The notes beneath the pieces are model-generated. The model saw nothing but the letters and a program-made list of their open reading frames with translations, was not told the DNA's origin and did not search any database. This document shows positions 46,834 to 55,963 of a DNA stretch of 64,000 nt, piece after piece. Source of the stretch: Falcatimonas sp. MSJ-15 (GTDB taxonomy: Bacteria > Bacillota > Clostridia > Lachnospirales > Lachnospiraceae); assembly GCF_018918265.1 (NCBI RefSeq), contig NZ_JAHLQC010000013.1:1-64000 (forward strand), given 5' to 3'. The translations under genes and the position numbers were made by a program. How positions within the stretch are numbered: position 1 is the stretch's first letter; each line of letters begins with the position of its first letter.

Positions 46834-47422
46834 GGCTAATACCTCCGTTAAAGTTAAAGTTTTCTTTTGCTTCTTCGAGTTTTTTTGCAAATGAATTATC
46901 TATTAAGATGTTTCTATCACGAATAACGGCTCTTGTTCCACCCATGAATGAGTATTCACTTATTGTGAGTGAAGCACCTGTCATCATCTCGAGTTTGCTA
47001 AGGCTTTCGGAATCGGCAGGATCTATATAGATTGTTACATCGGATTCTCCGGCTATGTCAACTGCCTCTTTGATCTCCTTAACAAGAAGCTTTGTATAGT
47101 CTTCAGTACTCATATATTCTTCAAGCATATGAGCTACTTCTACAAATAGTTTATCTTTTAGTTCAGCCTGTTTTTTTGTTATTTTTCTCTTTATGTGAAG
47201 CACCTGTTTGCTGATCTCTTTATTTCTGTTACGTTGAAGTTTGTCTTCTTCAACTTTTATCTGGAGTTCAGCTTTTTTCAGTGTCTCAGCTTTATGCTCA
47301 TCAGCGATTTTTGCCAGAGCTTCTTTGTAATCTGAGATCATTTTCTGACTTCTGTTTTGTGCGTCTTCTATAGAAGCGTTTAAAAAGTGTTGAAGTTTTT
47401 CTTCAGTTGTCAAGTTATTCAC
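46826..47422 (-). CDS. ntpE: V-type ATP synthase subunit E
   Basis: The 198-aa peripheral-stalk subunit. The N-terminal two-thirds is a charged coiled coil (EEKLQHFLNASIEDAQNRSQKMI...), followed by a globular C-terminal domain with SFMGGTRAVIRDRNILIDNSFAKKLEEAK. The start is GTG at 47422 (a TTG three codons in is an alternative; the Shine-Dalgarno is weak). It heads the A-B-D part of the operon after a 91-bp gap that holds a stem-loop. Confidence 0.88.
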   Translation of the reverse strand: MNNLTTEEKLQHFLNASIEDAQNRSQKMISDYKEALAKIADEHKAETLKKAELQIKVEEDKLQRNRNKEISKQVLHIKRKITKKQAELKDKLFVEVAHMLEEYMSTEDYTKLLVKEIKEAVDIAGESDVTIYIDPADSESLSKLEMMTGASLTISEYSFMGGTRAVIRDRNILIDNSFAKKLEEAKENFNFNGGISHE

Positions 47423-47447
47423 CTACTTTACCTGATTTTTGGATACT

Positions 47448-47507
47448 GCATACAGACATATTATGTGTGGTTAATGCAATATAGCAGTTTGCAATAAGTC
47501 TGTATGC
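47448..47507. other. Intra-operon stem-loop between V-ATPase subunits F and E
   Basis: A 10-bp perfect stem, GCATACAGAC paired with GTCTGTATGC, has a ~40-nt loop and additional AT pairing. On the operon strand no T-run follows, so RNA processing or differential stability is likelier than termination; on the plus strand it is followed by TGTTTTTT. Confidence 0.6.
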
Positions 47508-47513
47508 TGTTTT

Positions 47514-47822
47514 TTATAGATTGAGTCCGATTGCTTCATTAACGTATGCTGTTATGAAGTCAGGACTTCTTCCTGTACCATGTCTGTCTGGTATCTCTAC
47601 GAGAAGAGGAAGTTTGTTATTGGTTTTTAGTTCAAGAACTAGATCAGGAAAGTCGTGACTAAGCTTTTCAGTTAAAAGAATTATACCGATCTCTTTGTTC
47701 TGTAATGCCTTGTCGAATGCTTCCTTAAGTTCTTCTTTTTCGTGGACAACGACACCTTCTACTCCGGCAAGCCTCATTCCTGTCTGTGTATCCACGTTGT
47801 CGCTTATTAAAAACATTTTCAT
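47514..47822 (-). CDS. ntpG: V-type ATP synthase subunit F
   Basis: The 102-aa shaft-associated subunit. The N-terminus MKMFLISDNVDTQTGMRLAGVEGVVV is followed by IGIILLTEKLSHDFPDLV and ends with PLLVEIPDRHGTGRSPDFITAYVNEAIGL, the family pattern. It begins 4 bp after subunit K with only a weak AGG ribosome site, so it is probably translationally coupled. Confidence 0.92.
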   Translation of the reverse strand: MKMFLISDNVDTQTGMRLAGVEGVVVHEKEELKEAFDKALQNKEIGIILLTEKLSHDFPDLVLELKTNNKLPLLVEIPDRHGTGRSPDFITAYVNEAIGLNL

Positions 47823-47826
47823 AGTA

Positions 47827-48270
<444 letters not shown>

Positions 48271-48284
48271 TTAATTAATGTTGA

Positions 48285-50225
48285 TTATTTGTTATTACCA
48301 GCCTTGTATGGCTTGAATTCATGACCGTTTCCTTTGTAGAAACGACTGAATAATTCATAATATTCAAGTCGTAGTACCTGAATACCTACGATAAGTCCTT
48401 CCATACCCATTACAAAAAGGTTGCCAAGGATTACAACAATCCAGTTAGGACTTCCGCCTTCTGTAGCTCCTGCAAGCATGAGAACAACTTCCATCATGGC
48501 TGCGTGGCTGACAGCAAATGCACCAATACGGACAAATGAAAGTGTATTGGAGAAGTAGCTTAAAAGAACTTCAAACATCTCGAAGAGTGTCTGTACAATG
48601 AACATTCCGACACCTGTTTCTGTATCTTTTGCTTTTTTGTCAACAATTCTTGTTAATGGTTCTTTTAGTGCTATTAGAATAAGTGGGATTACAAACATAA
48701 TTACAAGTACTGCTGTAGCTGGAAGTGAGTTGCCTGTCATGAACAGTACAATCACAAGTACAAGTGAAGCATAGAATACAAATCCTGCCATAGCGTTAGT
48801 GTCAAAGAATTTGTTCTCTGTGTCATGCTGTTTGAATCCATTTATAACATGTAATATCATTGATACAAGCACAAGGAACATACCAAATGCAATAGCAACA
48901 ACGAAAACTGTATTAAGTTTACCTATGAATGGCAATGTTGTCATATGCTCAACCGGTCTAAGCCATACTGCATCGAGAACGTTCTCAAATCCGAATACCG
49001 AACCGAACATGAATCCGAAGAATGTGGAGAAGACACCTGCACATGATACAATCGCTGCAAGGTTAATCTTTTTAAATTTGTAAAGTAACAGTCCACCTAT
49101 GAATAAGACGAGTCCCTGTCCGACATCACCAAACATCGCACCAAATATAAATGAGTATGTTAATGCTACAAATATTGTTGGATCGAATTCGTTATATGCA
49201 GGAAGTCCATACATCTTAATAAACATTTCAAATGGCTTGAAAAGTTTTGGATTTTTTAATTTGGTAGGTGGTGTTGAGAATATATTGTTGTGATCGTCTT
49301 CTACAATGCAGAAGATGTCCGGATCGTTTTCAATCTCTTTCTCAAATTTTTTAGCATCTGATTCAGTCATCCATCCACAAAGAATATAAAATACAAGGTT
49401 ATCATCCTTTGTGCATGCAGCTAATTTTCGGACGTCAAAATTAGTTGATAAAGAATTTAATTTGTTATATGATGCACGAATGTCTGAAGCGTTCTTAGAG
49501 AGAAGTTCAGCTATTTTAGTATTTACTTCAGTAAGTTCACTGTCTAATTCGGCAATCTTTTTCTCGAGTTCGGCAATTGCTTTTGATGGCTTACCTTCAT
49601 ATTCATCAGGGATAAATAATCTCTCGAAGTGTAGTGATGAGTAGACAGCATCGATCTTTTCTGATTCGGATACAGGAACGAAGTATACGCCCCATACGTA
49701 ATCTTCATCAGTATGGCATTTGTAGAATACTGTGTCTAAATCATCATATACATATTTCTCAAATTTTTCGTAATATTCATTGGAGATCTTACCAAATCTG
49801 AATTTTACGAATTGGAATTTTAATAATTTGTCTACATCAAATTCCAGTTCTTTGAAGTTGATAATCTTTGAAAGGGACTGCTTTAACAGATTCTGTCTGC
49901 TCTCAAGATTATTCTTCTCTCTGTTGTAAGATTCAAGACAATTGTCTGTGTCACTTACTGTCTGTAGGGCTTTTTCAAGAGTAATGTCTTTTGAAGCCAC
50001 GGCGGAAATATTAGATTTATCAAGTAAATCTGAAAATGATTTCGCCTTTGTCAGAGCATCTTTATATGGATTGATCTCCATATATGGCTTAAGGTCGCTT
50101 ACCGTTTTTAGTTCTGAAAGTGCATTCTCAAGCTGTATTTCATACTTTGAGAGGTATTTTTCAGTAACTCGGTCAATGTCTTCCTTAGGTCCTGTGATGC
50201 TCAAAAATTTCATTTTGACAATCAC
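48285..50225 (-). CDS. ntpI: V-type ATP synthase subunit I
   Basis: The 646-aa stator subunit forming the ion half-channels. The N-terminal ~330 residues are cytoplasmic and coiled-coil rich. The C-terminal half has about eight membrane helices, including FGAMFGDVGQGLVLFIGGLLLY and SNTLSFVRIGAFAVSHAAMMEVVLMLA with the essential arginine. The start is the GTG at 50225 giving MIVKMKFLSITGPKEDID, 8 bp after GGAGG; the frame runs three codons further upstream into that ribosome site. Confidence 0.94.
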   Translation of the reverse strand: MIVKMKFLSITGPKEDIDRVTEKYLSKYEIQLENALSELKTVSDLKPYMEINPYKDALTKAKSFSDLLDKSNISAVASKDITLEKALQTVSDTDNCLESYNREKNNLESRQNLLKQSLSKIINFKELEFDVDKLLKFQFVKFRFGKISNEYYEKFEKYVYDDLDTVFYKCHTDEDYVWGVYFVPVSESEKIDAVYSSLHFERLFIPDEYEGKPSKAIAELEKKIAELDSELTEVNTKIAELLSKNASDIRASYNKLNSLSTNFDVRKLAACTKDDNLVFYILCGWMTESDAKKFEKEIENDPDIFCIVEDDHNNIFSTPPTKLKNPKLFKPFEMFIKMYGLPAYNEFDPTIFVALTYSFIFGAMFGDVGQGLVLFIGGLLLYKFKKINLAAIVSCAGVFSTFFGFMFGSVFGFENVLDAVWLRPVEHMTTLPFIGKLNTVFVVAIAFGMFLVLVSMILHVINGFKQHDTENKFFDTNAMAGFVFYASLVLVIVLFMTGNSLPATAVLVIMFVIPLILIALKEPLTRIVDKKAKDTETGVGMFIVQTLFEMFEVLLSYFSNTLSFVRIGAFAVSHAAMMEVVLMLAGATEGGSPNWIVVILGNLFVMGMEGLIVGIQVLRLEYYELFSRFYKGNGHEFKPYKAGNNK

Positions 50226-50244
50226 TATGCACACCTCCGTTAAC

Positions 50245-51282
50245 TTAATTTGTAATATAACTTAAAATAGTATTAGAATCTAAGCCGTATCGTACACACT
50301 CTAATGCGGTGGTAAGCATTCTTATTTCTCTCTCTTTAAAGAAAAGATATGAATTAATAGTTGCTATAGTGTAAGGCTTTTTCTTACTTTCTAAGCTGTG
50401 CATCATAAAACGATTCTTTCGATAGAATTCTTCAGGAGAATTAAGATTAAGACTATTATATAGTCTGCCATAGTAGCTTCCTGATATTATATCTTCAAGA
50501 TCTTTCCATGATTCAGCGTTTACCATTGCGTTCAAAGTTTCTTTTTTGAGCTTATAATTAACTGGTATTATAAGTGAATAGATATCAGTATTAGGGATAT
50601 TATAGAACTTTTTGGCTCTGTATATCCACTGAATATTGAGCATGTCTATCTGGCAACCATAGTTATGTGTGATGATCTTAAGATCATCACCTTTCAGGTA
50701 TTTACCAATAGTCTTCCATACTGATGTAAAATGATACAGATCAAGTTGCATCTCGTAATCAAAGAGCGTTGGTACTGAAAGTGACTGTAATTTGCTAAGT
50801 GGCTTATAATAATCAGTTCCTTCAAGGTTAGAAACTAATTCTTCAATGGTTGTGGAGTTTGATAATTTTACAATGTCAATCTTTGAATGACTTTTGAAGA
50901 AGTCTTCAAATAAAGACAAATCAAGAGAGACTTCTCTCTTATCAAAAACCATACGCATACAGGACTTTAATATGTTGACTTCATATTTAATAAAATGAAG
51001 ATCCATAAAGTCTCTTTGTTTTACATTTGCAAACTTATATATCTTTGCGTAGTCCATATACACGCTGTATTCAAGCATCTGTTCTATCTCATCACGATGG
51101 ATATTATGCTCATCAACGTGCTCAAAAATCTCATGATAACCTGGGTGAGATTTTAAGAAGGCGACGAATTCTGATACAGACTCTATGCCTGATATGGTAT
51201 TTTTATCCTCGCTGCTGATAAGTTTGCTGCTCATAGCTTTGATTTTGGTATTAATACCACTGTAGGATAATATATTTCCCAT
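50245..51282 (-). CDS. ntpC: V-type ATP synthase subunit C
   Basis: The 345-aa all-helical funnel that couples shaft to c-ring. Family features are the N-terminal GNILSYSGINTKIKAMSSKLIS, KYEVNILKSCMRMVF (near 105) and the C-terminal FFKEREIRMLTTALECVRYGLD. The start is placed at the ATG giving MGNILSYS; the upstream TTG start would overlap subunit G more deeply. It lies second in the operon, ahead of I and K, an unusual position. Confidence 0.88.
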   Translation of the reverse strand: MGNILSYSGINTKIKAMSSKLISSEDKNTISGIESVSEFVAFLKSHPGYHEIFEHVDEHNIHRDEIEQMLEYSVYMDYAKIYKFANVKQRDFMDLHFIKYEVNILKSCMRMVFDKREVSLDLSLFEDFFKSHSKIDIVKLSNSTTIEELVSNLEGTDYYKPLSKLQSLSVPTLFDYEMQLDLYHFTSVWKTIGKYLKGDDLKIITHNYGCQIDMLNIQWIYRAKKFYNIPNTDIYSLIIPVNYKLKKETLNAMVNAESWKDLEDIISGSYYGRLYNSLNLNSPEEFYRKNRFMMHSLESKKKPYTIATINSYLFFKEREIRMLTTALECVRYGLDSNTILSYITN

Positions 51283-51289
51283 AGGTTTA

Positions 51290-51601
51290 TCACTCTCCAA
51301 TAATAGAAGTCATCAATTGCTTTGCTAATGAAACATGGTTGTTTTCGTAATCTGCCTCCAGGCCGGACAAAGTACTTTCTGTTTGTTTCTTCTGGGCTTC
51401 AAGTTCATTTTTTAATTCTGTTTCAAGTTCACTGCGCATTTTTACTATTTTGCTTTGTGTTTCGGCTTCAACTTTTTGGTCGAATTCAGCAATCATGGCT
51501 TCGTTGGCAGCAGCAAGCTCTTTTTTCTCAGAAGCGGCGTGTTCCATAATCTTCACAGCTCTTTCTTCTATCTCAGAAAGGGTTTTTACAACTTGTTCCA
51601 T
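51290..51601 (-). CDS. ntpF: V-type ATP synthase subunit G/H (peripheral stalk)
   Basis: A 103-aa, almost entirely coiled-coil, highly charged protein (MEQVVKTLSEIEERAVKIMEHAASEKKELA...), matching the stalk subunit that pairs with E. AGGAGG lies 5 bp before this ATG, nine codons inside the longest frame. First gene of the V-ATPase operon; subunit C starts 7 bp after its end. Confidence 0.88.
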   Translation of the reverse strand: MEQVVKTLSEIEERAVKIMEHAASEKKELAAANEAMIAEFDQKVEAETQSKIVKMRSELETELKNELEAQKKQTESTLSGLEADYENNHVSLAKQLMTSIIGE

Positions 51602-51633
51602 AAATACCTCCTTAATATTTTTTTTCAAACCTT

Positions 51634-51661
51634 ATAATACACTTTTTTTAAAAAAATTCAA
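51634..51661 (-). promoter_or_regulatory. V-ATPase operon promoter (candidate)
   Basis: Minus-strand TTGAAT (51656-51661), 16-bp spacer, TATTAT (51634-51639), followed by a short leader with AGGAGG. Confidence 0.5.
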
Positions 51662-51706
51662 TCAATATTTTGAATGAAAATTTTACAAATTTCCCAAAAA
51701 AATTGT

Positions 51707-51735
51707 TTGAAAAGATATATAAATTTGTGTATTAT
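51707..51735 (+). promoter_or_regulatory. trmB promoter (candidate)
   Basis: TTGAAA (51707-51712), 17-bp spacer, TATTAT (51730-51735). It would give a ~140-nt AT-rich leader before trmB. Confidence 0.45.
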
Positions 51736-51881
51736 TGTATGTGTTACATTATGAATTGATATATATTTAACAAACACATATATATATATTAGTCACTTTC
51801 TTACATATTGTCAAAGAAAAAAAACAAAATGTATGATAAGTGCTTTCATATTATTATATTTCGTTATGGAAAGGGAAATTT

Positions 51882-52517
51882 ATGAGATTAAGAAATGTAA
51901 AAGGTGCAAGAGAAGGCCTTGTTGAAAGTAAATATGTTATTGATGAACCAAAACTTAATAAAGGCAGATGGAGAGAAGTGTTTAATAATGCGAATCCTGT
52001 GCATATTGAGATTGGTATGGGTAAAGGTAAGTTCATTACAGAGCTTGCACTTAAGAATCCGGATATCAATTATATAGGGATTGAAAAATTCTCAAGTGTT
52101 CTTATAAGAGCTGTTGAGAAGATGAATGAACTTGAACTTCCAAATCTCTTATTTATAAGAATGGATGCTGAAGAGATAACGGAAGTGTTTGGAGAAGGAG
52201 AAGTTGATAAGATATATCTTAATTTCTCTGATCCATGGCCAAAAGACAGACATGCGAAGAGAAGACTTACATCAAGACAGTTCCTTGGAAGATATGATAT
52301 TATTCTTAATAAGGCTGGTGATGTTAACTTTAAGACAGATAATAGAAGTCTGTTTGATTTTTCTGTTGAAGAGATTAAAGAGGCTGGCTGGGAGATAACC
52401 GGTATTACTTATGATCTTCATAACAGTGATATGAATGAAGGAAATATAATGACTGAATATGAAGAGAAATTCAGTGCTAAAGGAAATCCTATTCATAAAG
52501 TTGTTGCAAGAAGATAA
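51882..52517 (+). CDS. trmB: tRNA (guanine46-N7)-methyltransferase
   Basis: A 211-aa SAM-dependent enzyme methylating G46 in the tRNA variable loop. The SAM site is HIEIGMGKGKFI (near 45). The catalytic FSDPWPKDRHAKRRLTSRQFL (near 120) and the C-terminal TEYEEKFSAKGNPIHKVVAR are diagnostic. The start is the ATG giving MRLRNVKGA, preceded by AAAGGGAAATTT; the frame opens 14 codons earlier. Confidence 0.96.
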   Translation: MRLRNVKGAREGLVESKYVIDEPKLNKGRWREVFNNANPVHIEIGMGKGKFITELALKNPDINYIGIEKFSSVLIRAVEKMNELELPNLLFIRMDAEEITEVFGEGEVDKIYLNFSDPWPKDRHAKRRLTSRQFLGRYDIILNKAGDVNFKTDNRSLFDFSVEEIKEAGWEITGITYDLHNSDMNEGNIMTEYEEKFSAKGNPIHKVVARR

Positions 52518-52621
52518 TTATTGTAAAAGCTGTATTTAGATGGCCTTGAAAAAACAATTAAACAATGGCTTTTGACTTAAATTATTTTTAAAATTGAGAT
52601 TTGGTAAAATATGATATTATG

Positions 52622-52674
52622 ATGCATATATAATAAGTAAAAAACTAAGTGATATTTAATTATTATATATGCAT
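52622..52674. repeat. 15-bp inverted repeat upstream of the small ORF
   Basis: ATGCATATATAATAA (52622-52636) and its exact complement (52660-52674) flank a 23-nt loop. A second weaker dyad, AAGTAAG/CTTACTT, spans about 52679-52720. The pair could form 5'-UTR structure for the small gene at 52760. Confidence 0.75.
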
Positions 52675-52759
52675 TTTCTAAGTAAGACATAATGTGGCTT
52701 TGTATATGGTCTGCTTACTTAAAGGCGATATTAAGTAATTATTATCAATGGAGATTTTT

Positions 52760-52903
52760 ATGAGAAGAGGTCTAAGAAAGTTAAGATGTCATATTCAGAG
52801 AATTTTTATATGTAATTGCAGACTTAATAAGAAAGCATTAAGATGCAGGAAGTCTTTTGATGAAGTTAAGAGACTTATTGATTGTGGCAAGTGTAAAAAA
52901 TAG
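52760..52903 (+). CDS. Candidate small Cys-rich basic protein, 47 aa
   Basis: Not recognised. An ATG 6 bp after GGAG opens a 47-codon frame starting MRRGLRKLRCHIQRIFICNC. Cysteines are at 10, 18, 20, 29, 42 and 45 (CNC and CGKC pairs), with about a dozen Arg/Lys. The spacing could form a small zinc-binding or nucleic-acid-binding fold. It occupies an otherwise empty 600-bp gap between trmB and tRNA-Lys. The ribosome site and non-random composition favour coding, but length is short. A 12-bp dyad at 52973-53010 lies downstream. Confidence 0.45.
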   Translation: MRRGLRKLRCHIQRIFICNCRLNKKALRCRKSFDEVKRLIDCGKCKK

Positions 52904-53072
52904 AGAGATAAAGTTATTAAAAGAATAGATATTAGTGTTTACAATTGCATATATCAGGATCACGATTTTGGTTTTGTAACAGTTTTTACAATCTGTATAA
53001 CTGTTGCAAAGCCAGAATTTATAAGGGATTATGGTACATAATTAAAAAAATTAAAAAAAATTAAAAAAGTAC

Positions 53073-53101
53073 TTGCATTATTTAAAAACATGATATATAA
53101 T
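53073..53101 (+). promoter_or_regulatory. tRNA-Lys promoter
   Basis: TTGCAT (53073-53078), 17-bp spacer, perfect TATAAT (53096-53101), 25 bp before the tRNA. Confidence 0.75.
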
Positions 53102-53126
53102 AATAAACGCGTCACAGATAAGTGAT

Positions 53127-53199
53127 GGGCTAATAGCTCAGTTGGTAGAGCACCTGACTCTTAATCAGGGTGTCCAGGGTTCGAACCCCTGTTGGCCCA
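53127..53199 (+). tRNA. tRNA-Lys(CTT)
   Basis: A 73-nt cloverleaf: acceptor GGGCTAA with TTGGCCC, D-arm AGCTCAGTTGGTAGAGC, anticodon stem-loop CCTGA-CTCTTAA-TCAGG (CTT), T-arm CAGGGTTCGAACCCCTG. Reads AAG. No encoded CCA. Confidence 0.95.
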
Positions 53200-53205
53200 C
53201 TAAAG

Positions 53206-53251
53206 GTACTAGTTTTGCAGATTGTAAGCTGCGGGGTTAGTGCTTTTTTTT
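53206..53251 (+). terminator. Terminator after tRNA-Lys
   Basis: GTACTAGTTTTGCAG can pair with CTGCGGGGTTAGTGC (several G-U pairs), followed by eight T. The remaining 150 bp before the kdgK terminator holds an 8-bp dyad (CTGAATAT/ATATTCAG near 53262) and no convincing gene. Confidence 0.7.
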
Positions 53252-53421
53252 GCCCATTTCCTGAATATGAGATGACAAATATTCAGTTACAATCTTTTAG
53301 CAACTGATTCATATAGATATCTTAACTATGCAATTCTTTCCGGGAATGATACTGCTCATTATGGGTACGATTCTTTGGGAAGATTTTTTTGCTTGGAAAA
53401 TAGAATATTAAAAAAGAGTTT

Positions 53422-53464
53422 AAAAAAGGAGACCCCCAGGAATTTGGGGAAAATTCCTGGGGGG
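53422..53464 (-). terminator. Terminator after the KDG-kinase-like gene
   Basis: A 13-bp perfect stem, CCCCCAGGAATTT paired with AAATTCCTGGGGG; on the minus strand it is followed by TCTCCTTTTTT. Confidence 0.87.
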
Positions 53465-53508
53465 TGTTGCCTGTAACTGGTACAGGTGGCAATGGGTTTT
53501 ATATACAA

Positions 53509-54516
53509 TTATCTCTGTATATCGTATGTATTATTCATTAACCTTAGGATCTGCTCCTTACTGGTAATGTTTGTATCGCCTCTTATAGAATGTTTCATTA
53601 CTGATGATGCAACAGCAAAGTCTATAACGTCCTGTGGCTGCATCTGTTCCATAAGTGCGAATATGAGACCGGATGAGAATGCGTCTCCGCCACCTACACG
53701 GTCTACTATATCAAAATTAATTAACTTGCTCTCGTATGTTGTGCCGTCCATATACAGGTATGCCTTTAATGAGTTATTGCTTCCTGAATGAACGAAGCGG
53801 ACTGTTCTTGCAATTGCTTTAAAATGATACTGATGGTCTAATTCTTTCATTACAGGATCCATCTGTTCAAATGTCGGCTGCATTGTAAGTCCGTCTTTGT
53901 AATCATGTCCCTCTGGATTGTATAGATGAAGAGGTTCGATTCCTATAAGAACGTCTACATATTTCATGTATGTACTTAATACGTCTCGTGCTGTCTCGAA
54001 TGACCACAGTTTACTTCTGAAGTTAGGATCGAAACTTACTGTAAGTCCATATTGTTTTGCAGTTCTTAATGCTTTCTCGATAAGACGTCTGCAATTATAA
54101 GATAGTGCAGGTGTTATGCCGCTTAAGTGTAACCAGTCATAGTCTTTTAAAAAGCTTAAGTCTACATCAGTGTAATCGAATTCACTGAATGCTGAATGTG
54201 CACGGTCATATATTACCTGTGAAGCTCTTACTGCGACACCTTCTTCAAGATAATAGATTCCCATTCGTTCACCGGAACGAATAATATGCTTAGTGTGTAC
54301 ATCATTGGCCTTTAAGTAGCTAATTGTTGATTTACCAAGGTCTGTGTCAGGTAAAACTGTAAATATAGTACTGTCAATACCAAGATTAGCTAGCGATACG
54401 GCAACGTTGGCTTCTGCTCCACCATAATTCATAATGAAGTTATGAGTTGTAACTATCTTCTCATAGTTTGGAGGAGAAAATCTTAATAATATTTCGCCGA
54501 TTGTAATAAACTTCAT
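53509..54516 (-). CDS. kdgK: PfkB-family sugar kinase, probably 2-dehydro-3-deoxygluconokinase
   Basis: A 335-aa ribokinase-fold enzyme. The N-terminus ITIGEILLRFSPPNYEKI and GGAEANVAVSLANLG fit KDG kinases. The anion hole and catalytic base are in DRVGGGDAFSSGLIFALME (near 285). SFDPNFRSKLWS (near 165) is typical of the KDG-kinase branch. It would phosphorylate KDG from pectin or uronate breakdown for Entner-Doudoroff cleavage. AGGAGG lies 7-8 bp before the ATG. A TTCGCATATACGAA near-palindrome upstream (about 54550-54564) could be an operator. Other PfkB substrates remain possible. Confidence 0.78.
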   Translation of the reverse strand: MKFITIGEILLRFSPPNYEKIVTTHNFIMNYGGAEANVAVSLANLGIDSTIFTVLPDTDLGKSTISYLKANDVHTKHIIRSGERMGIYYLEEGVAVRASQVIYDRAHSAFSEFDYTDVDLSFLKDYDWLHLSGITPALSYNCRRLIEKALRTAKQYGLTVSFDPNFRSKLWSFETARDVLSTYMKYVDVLIGIEPLHLYNPEGHDYKDGLTMQPTFEQMDPVMKELDHQYHFKAIARTVRFVHSGSNNSLKAYLYMDGTTYESKLINFDIVDRVGGGDAFSSGLIFALMEQMQPQDVIDFAVASSVMKHSIRGDTNITSKEQILRLMNNTYDIQR

Positions 54517-54785
54517 AAGGCACCTCCTGTGTAAATGTTAAATATCACATTCGCATATACGAATTAAAAACGCAAATCCGAAATACTATACTTATTGTAT
54601 AATACATCGACAGAAAATGCAACAATATTTTGCTATTTTGGCTATTTTTTTAAATAAAAAATAAATAGAGTCGGACCTCGGCCGAAATATATGTTATAAT
54701 GAGCATGGGTATGTTTATTATATCCTGAAAATGAGTAGTAAAAAGGCTTAAAATTATCTAATAATAAAGGATGCGAGGGAAAGCT

Positions 54786-55721
54786 ATGGCAAATAAAGTT
54801 GAATTTACATATGCGTCAAGGGATGGAATTAATAAAGTACATGCGATTAAATGGATTCCAGAAGAAAAGCCGGTAAAGGCGATAGTACAGATTGTTCATG
54901 GGATGATTGAATATATTGACAGGTATGAAGCTTTTGCTAATTATCTGTGTGATAATGGCATTATGGTTGTTGGTAATGATCATCTTGGACATGGTAAGAC
55001 GGCAAAGACGCAGGATGATTTTGGATATTTTGCAGAAAAAGATGGAAGTACAATTCTTGTGAGGGATGTTCACAGACTTAAGAAGATTGTAGAAGAAGAG
55101 AATCCGGGGATTCCTTATTTTATTCTTGGTTTTAGTATGGGTTCTTACATACTTAGAAAGTATCTTACATGGTATGGAAAAGGAATAAGAGGTGCAATTA
55201 TTGCAGGAAGCGGTCAGCCTGATAATAGTCAGATTAACAGAGGACTTAGAGCTATTAAGCTTGTGAAGAGTCTAAGAGGTGACAGATTTAGAAGCAGATT
55301 CCTTGAGAAGCAGTGTTTTGGAAAATATAATAGTAAGATAACGTCACCAAAGACCAGTCATGATTGGCTATGTACAGATGAGAATGTAGTCAGAGATTAT
55401 GAGAATGATGAATTTTGTAATTATCTTTTTACATGCGAAGGATATGAAGAACTTGTTAAGATGATAAAATATGATGGTGACATTGAACATGTTAAGAGTG
55501 TGCCTGAAGAACTTCCGATTTTGATTATATCAGGAAGTGAAGATCCAGTTAGCGAGTATGGAGTAAAAGTGAAGACTATATATGATCTCTATCTTAGATC
55601 CGGTCTTAAGTATGTGACTTATAATATATATGAGGGCATGCGTCATGAGATATTTAATGAAAAAGATAAAGAGAAAGTATGGAAAGATGTTCTTAATTGG
55701 GTTCTTGCCAATTGTCTATAA
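54786..55721 (+). CDS. Alpha/beta hydrolase, monoacylglycerol lipase / lysophospholipase-like
   Basis: A 311-aa cytoplasmic serine hydrolase of the Hydrolase_4 (S33-like) type. The oxyanion strand is VQIVHGMIEYIDRYEAFANYL, then VVGNDHLGHGKTA. The nucleophile is in GFSMGSYI (near 115), the acid in SGSEDPVSEYG (near 245), and the His in GMRHEIFNE (near 285). Complete triad. The start is the ATG giving MANKVEF, 6 bp after GAGGG. Likely acts on glycerides or lysophospholipids; the exact substrate is unknown. Confidence 0.85.
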   Translation: MANKVEFTYASRDGINKVHAIKWIPEEKPVKAIVQIVHGMIEYIDRYEAFANYLCDNGIMVVGNDHLGHGKTAKTQDDFGYFAEKDGSTILVRDVHRLKKIVEEENPGIPYFILGFSMGSYILRKYLTWYGKGIRGAIIAGSGQPDNSQINRGLRAIKLVKSLRGDRFRSRFLEKQCFGKYNSKITSPKTSHDWLCTDENVVRDYENDEFCNYLFTCEGYEELVKMIKYDGDIEHVKSVPEELPILIISGSEDPVSEYGVKVKTIYDLYLRSGLKYVTYNIYEGMRHEIFNEKDKEKVWKDVLNWVLANCL

Positions 55722-55794
55722 TATGTCTTTGATAATACTCTTATAGATGAGTTAAGTATATATGCAAGATAAGATATATGATTGAAATATAATA

Positions 55795-55884
55795 TAAAAA
55801 ACAGAGTCTGTTGTATGTTATTTTAAAAGTCGAATGTTATATCTGACTTTTTAAATAACATACAAATATGACTCTGTTTTTTAT
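55795..55884. terminator. Large bidirectional terminator
   Basis: AAAAACAGAGTC pairs with GACTCTGTTTTTT around a long second stem, TTGTATGTTATTT with AAATAACATACAA. Convergent genes on both sides can use it. Confidence 0.85.
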
Positions 55885-55963
55885 TAGAATAATTATTATT
55901 AGAATAATTAAAAATACGTTAAATCCTTGTTTTACAAATAGTTATATGCACTTTTGATGTAGT

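Noticed and set aside
53335..53421. 27-codon hydrophobic frame (MQFFPGMILLIMGTILWEDF...) between tRNA-Lys and kdgK
   Set aside because: No ribosome site and very short. It could be a remnant or a hydrophobic micro-peptide, but the support is too weak to list.
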